Positions 27,744-50,338 of a DNA stretch of 64,000 bases are shown here, piece after piece (positions within the stretch are counted from its first letter, which is position 1; each line of letters opens with the position of its first letter). Where the stretch lies: NCBI GenBank assembly GCA_030426085.1, contig JAUHYW010000002.1, positions 140,451 to 204,450 of the forward strand, written 5' to 3'. The translations under genes and the position numbers were made by a program. Source of the stretch: a bacterium (GTDB lineage Bacteria; Myxococcota_A; Bradymonadia; UBA7976; UBA1532). The notes under the pieces were generated by a model. That model had not been told where the DNA came from. It saw nothing but the letters and a program-made list of their open reading frames with translations, and did no database searches.

Positions 27744-28376
27744 TCACCCCGGCTTGCGGGCCACCACGAACGCGATGTCGGGCTCGGCGCCCACGTCGGT
27801 CGGCTCGACATCCACGAAGCCCGCCGAGCGGATGTCGCCCAGCAGCCCGTCGGCGGTGAGCAGCGTCACCCGCGGGGCCTTGCCCACCCGCCGCATCAGC
27901 CACAGCAGCGGCCCGAACAGCCACCGCCGCCGGCCGAGGCACACCGTCGACGAGATGAAGAACCCGCCCGGCTTCAGCAGCCGGAAGGCCCGGGCCAAGG
28001 CCGCGTGTCGATCGGGCACCAGGTGCAGGATGCTGTAGGCGCACAGCCCGTCCAGGCTGCCGTCGGCGAACGCGCCGAAGTGCGCGTCGAAGGCGCCGAC
28101 GTGGAACCGCACGTTCTCCACCCCCTGGGCCGCCGCCTTGCCCTCGGCGATGCGGATCATCTCCTTCGAGACGTCCAGCCCGTGCACCTCGCGCCCGGCG
28201 TCGGCCAGCCGCAGCGCCAGCGAGCCGGTGCCGCAGCCGACGTCGAGCACCACCGCGTCGGGCGACATCTGCGCCCGGGTGATGGCGATCTTGCGGTCGA
28301 AGGCCGCCGGGTCGTCGACCGGCTTGGCGGCGTACGACTCGGCGATGCGATCCCAGAAGGCGGCGTCGGTGGACAT
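27744..28376 (-). CDS. Class I SAM-dependent methyltransferase (UbiE/Methyltransf_11 type)
   Basis: A 210-residue Rossmann-fold methyltransferase. Motif I is VVLDVGCGTGSLALRLA (residues ~44-60), motif II acidic loop VHGLDVSKEMI, and post-motif LKPGGFFISSTV. A basic patch with GRRRWLFGPLLWLMRRVG around residue 150 could approach a membrane or a lipid-like substrate, as in the UbiE/phospholipid methyltransferase groups, but the substrate is not inferable. The ATG at 28374-28376 has GAGGAG seven bases upstream. It is 77 bp downstream of the giant lipoprotein gene on the same strand; nothing suggests that it is an immunity gene for it. Confidence 0.9.
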   Translation of the reverse strand: MSTDAAFWDRIAESYAAKPVDDPAAFDRKIAITRAQMSPDAVVLDVGCGTGSLALRLADAGREVHGLDVSKEMIRIAEGKAAAQGVENVRFHVGAFDAHFGAFADGSLDGLCAYSILHLVPDRHAALARAFRLLKPGGFFISSTVCLGRRRWLFGPLLWLMRRVGKAPRVTLLTADGLLGDIRSAGFVDVEPTDVGAEPDIAFVVARKPG

Positions 28377-28453
28377 ACGGTGCTCCTCGGGTGCGTCCTC
28401 GGGGCGGCATCCTACCCGGCCGCCCCCCGCGAGGCGACCCGCGACCGAAGGCG

Positions 28454-42430
<13,977 letters not shown>

Positions 42431-42600
42431 GGCGTGCTCCCCCCGAGGCAGACGGCTGGAGCTATCTTAGGTGATCCCGGTCGGCGAGGGCGACCTCGGC
42501 AACCGTAAACGGGCATCACGACGGCCGGTCTCCGGCGCCGGCCGCCGCGATTGACCCACGCGCCGGGCGCGGTCCATCATCCCCCCAGCCAGGAGGCCCG

Positions 42601-44217
42601 ATGCTCACCCCCCACGCCCTCGTCGGCCGCGTCGTCGGCGGCCAGTTCCGCATCGACGGGCTGATCGGCCAGGGCGGCTTCGGGGCGGTGTTCCGGGCGT
42701 GGGATCTGAGCCTCGAGCGGCCGGTGGCGGTGAAGGTGATCGCCCACGCCGGGGTCGAGGCGCTCGCCGCCCGGTTCCACCGCGAGGCGCAGGTGCAGGC
42801 CCGCTTCCGCCACCCGGCGATCGTGCGGCTCTTGTACTTCGGCGAGGACGCCGGCCTGTGCTTCATGGTGCAGGAGCTCGTCGAGGGCCGCACCCTGCGG
42901 GCGGTGGTGAACCGCGAGGGCCCGCTGGCGCCCGACCGGGTGGTGCGCCTCTTCGCCAGCCTGCTCGACGCGCTCGACGAGGCCCACGGCGAGGGGGTGG
43001 TGCACCGCGACCTCAAGCCAGCCAACATCATGCTCGTCGAGGGCCGCCGGGGCGAGGAGGTGCGGCTGCTCGACTTCGGCATCGCCAAGATCATCGAGCA
43101 GTCGGACGCCATCGAGACGCTGACCGCCACCGGCGCGGTCATCGGCACCCCGGCGTGGATGTCACCCGAGCAGGCGACCCGCCAGCCGGTGACCCCCGCC
43201 GCCGATCTGTATGCCATCGGCTGTGTCATGTACTACGCCCTCACCGGGCGCAAGCCGTTCACCGGCACCCCGGTGCAGATCCTGATGGATCACGCCAACC
43301 GGGCGCCGGACCCGCTGCCGGCGACGGTGCCGGCCCCGCTCGCCGCGGTGGTGCGCCGCGCGATGGCCAAGCGGCCGGGCGATCGCTTCCCCTCGGCCGA
43401 CGCGATGAAGGCCGCGCTCGAAGGCCGGGGCCCACGCGCCGTGCGCCCGGCCGGGCCCACCCCGTCGATCGTGCCCGAGCGGCGGCCCGGGCCCCCGTCG
43501 GACGCGACGCCGTTCGACATCTCGGACATCGACGCCCCGCCGCCCGCGCGCCGGCGACGGGGGGCGCTGCTCGCGGCGGTGGCGCTGCTCGCGCTGGTCG
43601 GCCTCGGCTTCGGGGGGTGGGCCGTGACCCGCTCGGGCGTCGGGGCGGCCGACGCGGGGGTCGCCGATCAGGGCCCGCCGCCTCCGCCGGACGCCGCCCC
43701 GCCGGACGCCGCCCCCGACGCGGCGCTGCCCGACGCGGCGCTGCCCGACGCCGCCCCGCCCGACGCCGCGCTGCCCGACGCGGCCCCCGACGCCGCCCGG
43801 CCGAAGCCGGCCCGCCGACGCACCCCGCGCGCGGCGCCCCGCAAGACCCGGGTCGCCCAGCTCGGCGTCGACCGCCGACGCAAGGCCGCCGCCGCCGCCC
43901 AGCAGACCCTCGACGGGGCGCTGAAGCGCTGCGCCTGCGCCGAGGCCGGGCGGGCCGCGGACACGCTGAAGGGGCTGGGCGTCGACCGCGGGGCGCAGTT
44001 CACCGCGTACTGCGCGCCCAAGCGGGCCGGCGTCGGGCTCTCCCGCTGCGCCGCCGCGCTCGACCGCCGGCTGACCGCGGCGATGGGCCGGTGCCCGTGC
44101 CACGGCAGCGCGGTCGAGCAGCTCGCCGCCCGCCTCGCCACCGAGTTCGGCCACGACCGCCGCGCCGAGTGGACCCGCCGCTGCGCCACCCCGGGGCTGC
44201 CGGGGAGCTGCTTGTAG
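42601..44217 (+). CDS. Transmembrane Ser/Thr protein kinase with Cys-rich outer domain
   Basis: A 538-residue receptor-type kinase. Kinase domain residues ~14-280: glycine loop IGQGGFGAVFRAWD, ATP lysine in PVAVKVI, canonical HRDLKPANIM, DFGIAK, SPEQ, so an active enzyme is expected. One transmembrane helix (ALLAAVALLALVGLGFGGWAV, residues ~321-341) is followed by a repetitive Pro-Asp-Ala spacer (PDAAPPDAAPDAALPDAA) and a basic stretch, then ~100 residues with eight cysteines arranged as two copies of C-x-C...C...C. The outer half probably senses something at the cell surface or periplasm. ATG at 42601 with AGGAGG. It is divergent from the giant lipoprotein gene (170-bp gap), which it could be functionally paired with; that is speculation. 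Confidence 0.93.
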   Translation: MLTPHALVGRVVGGQFRIDGLIGQGGFGAVFRAWDLSLERPVAVKVIAHAGVEALAARFHREAQVQARFRHPAIVRLLYFGEDAGLCFMVQELVEGRTLRAVVNREGPLAPDRVVRLFASLLDALDEAHGEGVVHRDLKPANIMLVEGRRGEEVRLLDFGIAKIIEQSDAIETLTATGAVIGTPAWMSPEQATRQPVTPAADLYAIGCVMYYALTGRKPFTGTPVQILMDHANRAPDPLPATVPAPLAAVVRRAMAKRPGDRFPSADAMKAALEGRGPRAVRPAGPTPSIVPERRPGPPSDATPFDISDIDAPPPARRRRGALLAAVALLALVGLGFGGWAVTRSGVGAADAGVADQGPPPPPDAAPPDAAPDAALPDAALPDAAPPDAALPDAAPDAARPKPARRRTPRAAPRKTRVAQLGVDRRRKAAAAAQQTLDGALKRCACAEAGRAADTLKGLGVDRGAQFTAYCAPKRAGVGLSRCAAALDRRLTAAMGRCPCHGSAVEQLAARLATEFGHDRRAEWTRRCATPGLPGSCL

Positions 44218-44239
44218 CGGCCCGTCCGGACAGCGTCCG

Positions 44240-44251
44240 GCGGACGTCCGC
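44240..44251. promoter_or_regulatory. Perfect 12-bp palindrome GCGGACGTCCGC
   Basis: The site lies between the kinase stop (44217) and the acyltransferase start (44368), surrounded by further GTCCG/CGGAC half-sites (44224-44256). It could be an operator or part of a weak stem; there is no T-run, so a terminator is unlikely. Confidence 0.3.
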
Positions 44252-44367
44252 GGACACCCCCGAGCCGACGGTGGACACCGCGCGCCCACGACATGCCGCG
44301 GCCGGCGGGCTGGCACGCCGCGTGATACGGAGTCCGGCGAGGACACCCATTCACGCCGAGGTCGAAC

Positions 44368-45138
44368 ATGTCGCTGCCCATGACCCTGCCCCCGCCGGCC
44401 ATGCCCACGCCCGCCCGGCCCACGCCGGCCCTGCCGAGCCCGCCCCGCCGCCAGACGCCGATCGATCGCCTCTTCCGCGGCGCGCTGGTCGCCGTGAGCC
44501 GGCTGGCCGGGGTCCGGATCCGGGTGGCCCGCAGCGCCGCCGAGCGGGCCGACGCCGAGGCGGTGGCGGCGGCGGTGCTCGGCGAGCGGCGGGGGCGAGT
44601 GCCCCCGAGCCTGCGATCGATCGGCGCCCGCTACGATGCCATGGCGACGACGCTGGTGGCCTATGACGAGGGGCGGCCGGTGGGCACGATGACGCTGTAC
44701 CTGCCGACCGACAGCAGCCGCACGGTGGAGTCGGCGGCGCTGCGCCTGCCGGATGGCATCGAGCCATCGGACGTGGTCGACATCGGCCGGCTGGCGGTGC
44801 TGCCGAGCCATCGGGGCGGCGCCCGGCTGGTGCTGCTGGGGCTGCTCGGCGCGGCGCAGCGGCTCAGCGAGCGGGCGGGGCGCCGGTGGTGGGTCGGCAT
44901 GACAGCGCCGAAGCTGGTCGAGGTGTTCCGCCGGCTCAACCCCACCGCGCGCCCCCTGCCCCGGGCGCGGGTGGACGAGCGCCCGGCGGCGGTGGTGCTG
45001 TACTGGATCGCCTACCGGGAGGGCGCCGCGCGCGAGCTGGCGCCGTTCATCATGGCCAACGCGGGGGCCTCGCCGGTCCGCATCCTGACCCGGCACTGCG
45101 CCCGGCTGCTGCGGGGGCGGCTGTCCCGCGGTCGCTGA
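44368..45138 (+). CDS. GNAT-fold acyltransferase, N-acyl amino acid synthase (FeeM)-like
   Basis: A 256-residue protein. After a Pro-rich N-terminus (residues 1-30) comes a GNAT-type fold: RVARSAAERADAEAVAAAVL, YDEGRPVGTMTLYLPTD, then the signature VVDIGRLAVLPSHRGGARLV (strand beta4 plus acyl-CoA loop) and WWVGMTAPKLVEVFRRLNP. The arrangement 'E/D-I-G-R-L-A-V ... R-G-G' resembles FeeM/autoinducer-synthase-like N-acyltransferases rather than lysine acetyltransferases. Expected activity is transfer of a fatty acyl group from acyl-ACP or acyl-CoA to a small amine, but neither substrate can be read from the sequence. ATG at 44368 with GAGG six bases upstream. It ends two bases before the large repeat element. 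Confidence 0.65.
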   Translation: MSLPMTLPPPAMPTPARPTPALPSPPRRQTPIDRLFRGALVAVSRLAGVRIRVARSAAERADAEAVAAAVLGERRGRVPPSLRSIGARYDAMATTLVAYDEGRPVGTMTLYLPTDSSRTVESAALRLPDGIEPSDVVDIGRLAVLPSHRGGARLVLLGLLGAAQRLSERAGRRWWVGMTAPKLVEVFRRLNPTARPLPRARVDERPAAVVLYWIAYREGAARELAPFIMANAGASPVRILTRHCARLLRGRLSRGR

Positions 45139-45140
45139 GG

Positions 45141-46143
45141 GCCCGGCGATCGACCCTGTGCCACAGCCCGAGATCCTCGCCCGCCGACCGCTCGGCCGAC
45201 GCCCACAGCCCGAGATCCTCGCCCGCCGACCGCTCGGCCGACGCCCACAGCCCGAGATCCTCGCCCGCCGACCGCGCGGCCGACGGCCACAGCCCGAGAT
45301 CCTCGCCCGCCGACCGCGTGGCCGACGGCCACAGCCCGATATCCTCAGCGAGCGACCGCGCCGCCCCGGCTCACAGCCCGCCATCCCCGCCCGCCGACGA
45401 GACGCCCCGTCGCCACAGCCGCGATCGGCCGCCGACCGACCGCGCGCCGCAGCCCCACAGCCCGAAATCCCCACCCCCCGACCGCGCAGCCGAGCGCCGA
45501 CGCCCGAAACCCTCGGCGCCCGCCAACCGCGCGGGGGTCGACAGGGCGCCATCCGCGCCGACCGACGCCGGCCGCGTGCGCCACAGCCCCGAATCCTCGC
45601 CCGCCGAGCGCGGTCGCTGGGCGAATGACGCCGATTTCGTCGCCTCGTGGCCGATCGGCTGTGGCACAGCGGGCGGCCCTCGTCGATCGACGGCGCGCCG
45701 GCCTGTGCCGCTGCCCCGGGCGCTCGCCGCTCGACCGCGCGGCGCTGTCCGATCGACCACCGCGCCCGCGTGGCGGGCCTGTCGTACAGCCGCCGCGTCA
45801 CGCCCGGCGCCGCGCGATCGGGTGTGTGGGCTGCCCGGCGCGCGCATCGGGCGACGGGATCCGACCTGTGGCACACCCGCCGGCGCTCGGTGGGTGAGGA
45901 TTTTCGGCGATCGCCACAGGCTGATCGCTCGGTCGGTGACGAAAATCGGCAGCGTCACCGCCGCGCGCCGTCGTCGACGGTGGATCGGCGCCTGTGCCCA
46001 CTGCACAGATCGGTCGCCGCCGGAGAATCCGCGCTGTGGGCGTCCCGCCCGCGCGTCGACGCGGCGGATTTCCGGGTGTGGGGGGGTGTTCGGGCCTCGA
46101 AGGGCGAGGGCGGCGGGCTGTGGCACAGGGTCGATCGCCCGGC
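45141..46143. repeat. 1-kb element of 42-bp repeat units that reverse orientation at the centre, bounded by inverted repeats
   Basis: The outer ends, 45141-45170 and 46114-46143, are inverted copies of each other (29 of 30 bases). Inside, the anchor CACAG recurs every 42 bp on the plus strand at 45162, 45204, 45246, 45288, 45330, 45372, 45414, 45456, (45498), (45540) and 45582. In the right half the complementary anchor CTGTG or GTGTG recurs every 42 bp at 45824, 45866, (45908), (45950), 45992, 46034, 46076 and 46118, with two more at 45703 and 45745. Units begin CACAGCCCGAGATCCTCGCC; the first two are identical and units become more degenerate toward the centre. The palindrome CTGTG-C/G-CACAG marks left end (45156-45166), centre (45659-45669) and right end (46118-46128). 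Every frame is open because the unit lacks stops and is divisible by three; no start, ribosome site or consistent codon bias marks a gene. It fills the gap between two convergent genes. Confidence 0.9.
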
Positions 46144-46190
46144 GGGCGGCGCGCTGGCGCTGTGCGTCATGGCCGACGCGGGGGCCGCGC

Positions 46191-46556
46191 TCAGCGCTTC
46201 AGCGGGCGCTGGCGGGCCTCGGCGAGCAGGGCGGCGATCGCCTCGAGGTGCGCCCCGTCGTCGGGCGAGGGGTTCGCGAGGGCGTCGACGTGCAGCGACA
46301 GCGCCTGGGTGGATCGGTCGGACCAGCCGTCGTCGCCGCCTCGCACCCGCAAGCAGAAGCCGGCCTCCCGGGCGAGGGCGCCGGCGTCGGGGGCGCGGCG
46401 CATGGCCGACGGGTCGGCGACCCAGCCGCTCACCCGGGCCTCGATGCGGGTGCAGTAGCCCTCGACGTCGGCGGCGAGCCCGGCGGACCCGCCCTGACAG
46501 CCGGTCAGCGCGGCGAGCGCCGCCCCGGCGAGCCACCCCGCCGCGCCGCGGCTCAT
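46191..46556 (-). CDS. Small lipoprotein translationally coupled to the DUF4157 gene
   Basis: A 121-residue lipoprotein: leader [14 protein letters not shown] (lipobox LTGC). ATG at 46554-46556 overlaps the TGA of the upstream gene (46553-46555) as ATGA, a strong sign of coupled translation. The mature part has two cysteines ([17 protein letters not shown]), is helical, and ends [12 protein letters not shown]. There is no recognised family. Position as third gene after the AAA+ ATPase and the DUF4157 protein suggests an accessory or immunity/anchor function for that system; this is inferred from order only. Its stop lies 48 bp from the end of the large repeat element. Confidence 0.8.
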   Translation of the reverse strand: MSRGAAGWLAGAALAALTGCQGGSAGLAADVEGYCTRIEARVSGWVADPSAMRRAPDAGALAREAGFCLRVRGGDDGWSDRSTQALSLHVDALANPSPDDGAHLEAIAALLAEARQRPLKR

Positions 46557-48202
46557 CGCGTCCCCTGCTGCTGGCCGCGGGGCGCCGGCGCGTTGCCGCT
46601 GCGGCGGAACATCTCGGCCATCTCGCCTCCGCTGATCATCTGCTCCCCGATCGAGGTCATCTGCCACGGGGCCCCGAACTCCGCCACGCTGCGGTTGGCC
46701 GCCGCCTCGAGCATCGTCGACTGTACCTGCGCCTTCTGCAAGTAGCGACCCGGGGCGTACTCTTCGTAGAGGTGCCACTGGTTGCGCCCGGTGCGGCCGA
46801 GGTTGGTGGTGCCCCGGATCTCGGGCAGCCAGTCGTCCCCGATGGGCTGGACCTGGCGCTGGAAGGCCCGGTAGCTCTGCCGGAGCTGCTGCTTGTAGCG
46901 GTCCTTGGTGATGTTGGCCGGGTCCCACTGCGACACGTAGAGCCACAGGCGGGCGTCGGGCAGCGCGGTGCGGCTGGTGATGTTGGCCGCGACGTGCCCC
47001 ACGATCTGGTCGACGGTGAGGCTGAAGCCCTGGTCGAGCGCCGAGAAGTAGGCCTGGGCGTTGCTGGAGTTGGCCAGCGCCCGCTGGACGCCGGCCTTGG
47101 CCGCCGCCTTGCCGAGCTCGGCCATCGACGAGGCGATGTTCTGGGCCTGGTTCATCATGCCCAGCGCGACCCGGTGGGTGGTGACCGACGCGCTCGCCGG
47201 CACCCGGTTGGCCAGCGCGGCGATCGACCGCCCCAGCGCGGGGGTGGCGAAGACGAAGCCCACGCTGACGAGGGTCATGACCAGCTCGACCCGGGCGGCC
47301 TGCTCGGCGCGGATGCCGGCCAGCGCCTCCTGGCAGGCGTTGCTGTACTTGGTGTAGGCCGTGCCGAGCCGGCTGCTGAGCTGGGTGTGCAGCGCGTTGC
47401 GCTGGGCGTCGCTGAGGGGCGTCTCGGTGCTCTGATTCGGCCCGGTCTGCGGCGTCGCCGCGTTCGTCGGGCCCCCGTCGGGGGTGCCGCCGGGCGGGAT
47501 GTACTCCCAGGGGTGGTTCTCCTGATAGGGGCCCATACCGAACCGGCGCAGGTGCTCCTCGTCGCTGATCACCTGGGTCGGGTCGGTCCGATTGCGATAG
47601 TCGAGCTGCACCGCGCGCTGCTGGACGCCGCCCCCCGGCCCCGACCCGGCGTATTGATCGAGCAGCCCCTCCGCCGACTCGCCCTGCACCACCCGATCGG
47701 CCACCGCGTCGGCGTGCTGCTCGTAGCGGTCACCGACCTGCCCCACGCCGCCCTTGAGCTGCACCCCGCCCCGCTGTTGCACGATGTGCGCCGCCTCGTG
47801 GGCCGCGGTGTGCAGGTCGGGGGCCTCTTTGAAGGCCACCGCGTTGCCGGTGGCGTACGCGTTGGCGCCCATGGCGTCCGACGCCTCGGCCGCCTTGCCG
47901 CCGACGTGGGCCTGCACCCCGGAGACGTCGTGCTTGCCGAACGACTTCTGGATGGCCTGCCTGTGCGGCAGCGATCCCCCGCTGCCCTGGACGCCGTGGG
48001 CCGCCGCCCGATGCACCGCCTCGGTCGCGCCGCCGCCGGCCCGCTGCACCGGGCTCGCCCGGCCCATGCGCTGCACGACGTGCGCGCTCTGCTGGCGGGC
48101 GGCCTCGGCCTGCCGGGCCAGCATCTGGATCGGCGACGGCTGCGGCTCGACGCTCTGCGTCGGCGCCACCGCGTGCTCGGCGTCGTAGGATTGCGCGCTC
48201 AT
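46553..48202 (-). CDS. DUF4157 (eCIS-core) protein with HExxH motif
   Basis: A 549-residue protein. Residues ~75-185 form a DUF4157 domain: [14 protein letters not shown] with HEAAH at 135-139, followed by [13 protein letters not shown], the motif order of this zincin-like family that marks cargo and effector proteins of extracellular contractile injection systems (eCIS). Residues 1-70 are Gln/Ala-rich and flexible. After a Pro/Gly/Thr linker (~225-265) comes a helical segment with a hydrophobic patch ([16 protein letters not shown], ~300-320) and a C-terminal part without known family ([20 protein letters not shown] and [10 protein letters not shown]). ATG at 48200-48202 after GGGGGGA, 29 bp downstream of the ATPase stop. 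It may be an eCIS-loaded effector; whether the C-terminus is toxic is unknown. Confidence 0.88.
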   Translation of the reverse strand: MSAQSYDAEHAVAPTQSVEPQPSPIQMLARQAEAARQQSAHVVQRMGRASPVQRAGGGATEAVHRAAAHGVQGSGGSLPHRQAIQKSFGKHDVSGVQAHVGGKAAEASDAMGANAYATGNAVAFKEAPDLHTAAHEAAHIVQQRGGVQLKGGVGQVGDRYEQHADAVADRVVQGESAEGLLDQYAGSGPGGGVQQRAVQLDYRNRTDPTQVISDEEHLRRFGMGPYQENHPWEYIPPGGTPDGGPTNAATPQTGPNQSTETPLSDAQRNALHTQLSSRLGTAYTKYSNACQEALAGIRAEQAARVELVMTLVSVGFVFATPALGRSIAALANRVPASASVTTHRVALGMMNQAQNIASSMAELGKAAAKAGVQRALANSSNAQAYFSALDQGFSLTVDQIVGHVAANITSRTALPDARLWLYVSQWDPANITKDRYKQQLRQSYRAFQRQVQPIGDDWLPEIRGTTNLGRTGRNQWHLYEEYAPGRYLQKAQVQSTMLEAAANRSVAEFGAPWQMTSIGEQMISGGEMAEMFRRSGNAPAPRGQQQGTR

Positions 48203-48231
48203 GTGTCCCCCCCGGGCTTCGGCCTACGGTC

Positions 48232-50271
48232 TCACAGCCGCCCCATCTCCCGCGACTCGGCGTCGGCCGCGCGGCGCAGGCGGGCCAGGGTCAGGCCCCC
48301 GCCCTCCTCGGCGGCGTAGAAGGCCGCCCGCAGCACCGCGTTCTTGATGTTGCCCCCGCTCATCTTGTGCTTGCGCCCCAGCCGCTCGAAGTCGATGTCG
48401 CCGTCGACCGGCATCTCGGCCGGGATCATGCGCCGCCACAGCTCGGCCCGCTGGTCGGCGTCGGGCAGCGGGAAGTGCACCCGGAACTTGAGCCGCCGGC
48501 GGAAGGCTTCGTCGAGGCCGCGCTCGAAGTTGGTCGTCAGGATGGAGACCCCGTCGTACTGCTCCATGCGCTGGAGCAGGTAGTTGACCTCCATGTTGGC
48601 GAAGCGGTCGTTGGCCCCCTTCACCTCGGTGCGGGTCGAGAACAGGCTGTCGGCCTCGTCGAAGAACAGGATGACCTGCGCCTGCTCGGCCTCGTCGAAG
48701 ATGCGGCCGAGGTTCTTCTCGGTCTCGCCGACCCACTTGCTGACCACCCGCGACAGGTCGACCCGGTACAGCTCGCGGCCGAGGTCGTGGGCGATGATGC
48801 CGGCCATCATGGTCTTGCCGGTGCCCGGGGGGCCGCTGAACAGGCACGAGAGGCCCCGGCCGTAGTCCATCTTGCGGCGGAAGCCCCAGGTGTCGAACAC
48901 CCGGCTGCGGTGGCGGGCGTGGGCCCGGATCTCGCGCAGCCGCTCGACCACGTCGTCGGGCAGCACCACGTCGTCCCAGCCCAGCGCGGTGTGCACCCGC
49001 TCGGAGAGGCCGTCGAGCGCGTGCTGCATGCGGCGGCGCAGGGCGCGGGTGATCTGGTCGTCGTCGGGGGCCTCGGCGCCCAGCGCGCGGGCCTCGCGGC
49101 GGGCCTCGGCCAGCGCGGCGAGCAGGACCCCGGGGGTGACGTCGAACCGGGCGGCGAGGCGGTCGGCGCGGGCGTCGTCGGCCAGCTCGCGCAGCCACAG
49201 CGCCCGCTGCTCGGCGCTGTCGGGGCGGGTCAGCTCGACGAGCGGGGCGTCGCCCAGGCCGTCGGGCGCGCGCTCGGCGGTGATCAACAGCGGGCCTCGG
49301 TGGGCGGCGAGGCGGCGGCGCAGCGGCTCGCCGCGGGGGTCGTCCTCGGCGGGGCGGCCGAGCCGGACGAGCAGCGGCAGGGCGCGCAGCCGGGCGTCGA
49401 GCAGCAGGTCGAGCAGGGCCCCGTCGAACGCGGCCGGGTCGCGCGGCAGGCGGTCGAGGTCGACGTCGAGCAGGGGCTGACCCCGGCGGCGCGCGGCGTG
49501 GCGGGCGGCCTCGGCCCGTCCGCTGCCCGGCGGGCCGACCAGCACGATCGGGCCGCCATGGGCGAGCAGGCGGTCGAGGCGCTCGGCGGCGGCCGGCGGG
49601 GCGTCGAACGGCGGCGGGTCGTCATCCGGCGCGCGCAGGGCGGCCCGGTCGAGCACCAGCGGGGGCTCGCCGCGCAGCAGCGCCAGCACCGGGTCGGGCA
49701 CGATCACCCCGTGGTGGGCGAACGGCGCCCGGCTCCGGCCCCAGGCTTCGGGCGCCTCGAGCCGGACGAGGCCGCCCCGGCGCAGCGGGCCGTCGGGGCG
49801 CAGGCGGGCCATGGCGGCCAAGGCGTCGTCGGCGGTGTCGCTCACCAGCTCGGCGAGGAAGCTGGCCGGGGGCAGCTTGACCGCGAAGTCGGCCCAGGCG
49901 AAGGCGTAGAGCCGGGCGACGTCGACCCACAGCGCCGATCCGGCGGCAGCGGCGAGCAGCGCGACGTCGGTCGGCTCGAGGGCGAAGCGATCGGCGATCC
50001 GAGCCAGGGGCGACCCATCGGGGCGGGGCACCGGGCCCGGGTCGGCGGCCGGCGGCAGGCCCAGCTCGGCGGCGACGTCGGCGGTCGGCCGGTCGGCGAG
50101 CACCGCGGCGACCTCGTCCACGCTGACGTAGAGGTCGCCGAGCCGCCCCCCGCCCTGGGTCAGCCGGGCCCCGTGGCGGGCGATGTGGCGCCGGGTGCGG
50201 TCGAGGCACCAGCGCAGGAGCGGGCGCGGTGAGGCGGCTTCGGATTCGGGCGCGGCTGGCATGGCGGTCAT
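48232..50271 (-). CDS. AAA+ ATPase of the eCIS-associated type (Afp15/Pvc15-like)
   Basis: A 679-residue ATPase with two AAA modules. The first (from ~residue 240) has a degenerate Walker A, VLVGPPGSGRAEAAR, where Lys is Arg. The second is canonical: Walker A FSGPPGTGKTMMAGIIAHDL near 479, VDLSRVVSKWVGETEKNLGR, Walker B VILFFDEADSLF near 534, sensor-1 SILTTNFERGL and arginine-finger region DEAFRRRLKFRVHFPLP. This VxxxxGETEKN module and its neighbour DUF4157 gene match the AAA+ ATPases that accompany phage-tail-like injection systems (Afp15/Pvc15, thought to help particle assembly or cargo loading). ATG 50269-50271 was chosen (50262 also possible); the ribosome site is weak. Longer frames upstream run into the divergent gene. 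Confidence 0.9.
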   Translation of the reverse strand: MTAMPAAPESEAASPRPLLRWCLDRTRRHIARHGARLTQGGGRLGDLYVSVDEVAAVLADRPTADVAAELGLPPAADPGPVPRPDGSPLARIADRFALEPTDVALLAAAAGSALWVDVARLYAFAWADFAVKLPPASFLAELVSDTADDALAAMARLRPDGPLRRGGLVRLEAPEAWGRSRAPFAHHGVIVPDPVLALLRGEPPLVLDRAALRAPDDDPPPFDAPPAAAERLDRLLAHGGPIVLVGPPGSGRAEAARHAARRRGQPLLDVDLDRLPRDPAAFDGALLDLLLDARLRALPLLVRLGRPAEDDPRGEPLRRRLAAHRGPLLITAERAPDGLGDAPLVELTRPDSAEQRALWLRELADDARADRLAARFDVTPGVLLAALAEARREARALGAEAPDDDQITRALRRRMQHALDGLSERVHTALGWDDVVLPDDVVERLREIRAHARHRSRVFDTWGFRRKMDYGRGLSCLFSGPPGTGKTMMAGIIAHDLGRELYRVDLSRVVSKWVGETEKNLGRIFDEAEQAQVILFFDEADSLFSTRTEVKGANDRFANMEVNYLLQRMEQYDGVSILTTNFERGLDEAFRRRLKFRVHFPLPDADQRAELWRRMIPAEMPVDGDIDFERLGRKHKMSGGNIKNAVLRAAFYAAEEGGGLTLARLRRAADAESREMGRL

Positions 50272-50338
50272 GCTATCGATCGGGTCGCCCGCGCGCCAGC
50301 GTCGGGCGCGCTGTGTCCGATGTATCCGGGGGTATCTC

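Noticed and set aside
45162..45623. CRISPR array
   Set aside because: The 42-bp units abut with no unique spacers and no cas gene is near.
45158..46126. Open frames with 14-residue repeats on both strands of the repeat element
   Set aside because: A 42-bp unit without stops leaves all six frames open. The protein-like frame in the left half lies on the opposite strand from the equivalent frame in the right half, so no single gene can use it, and no start site is visible.
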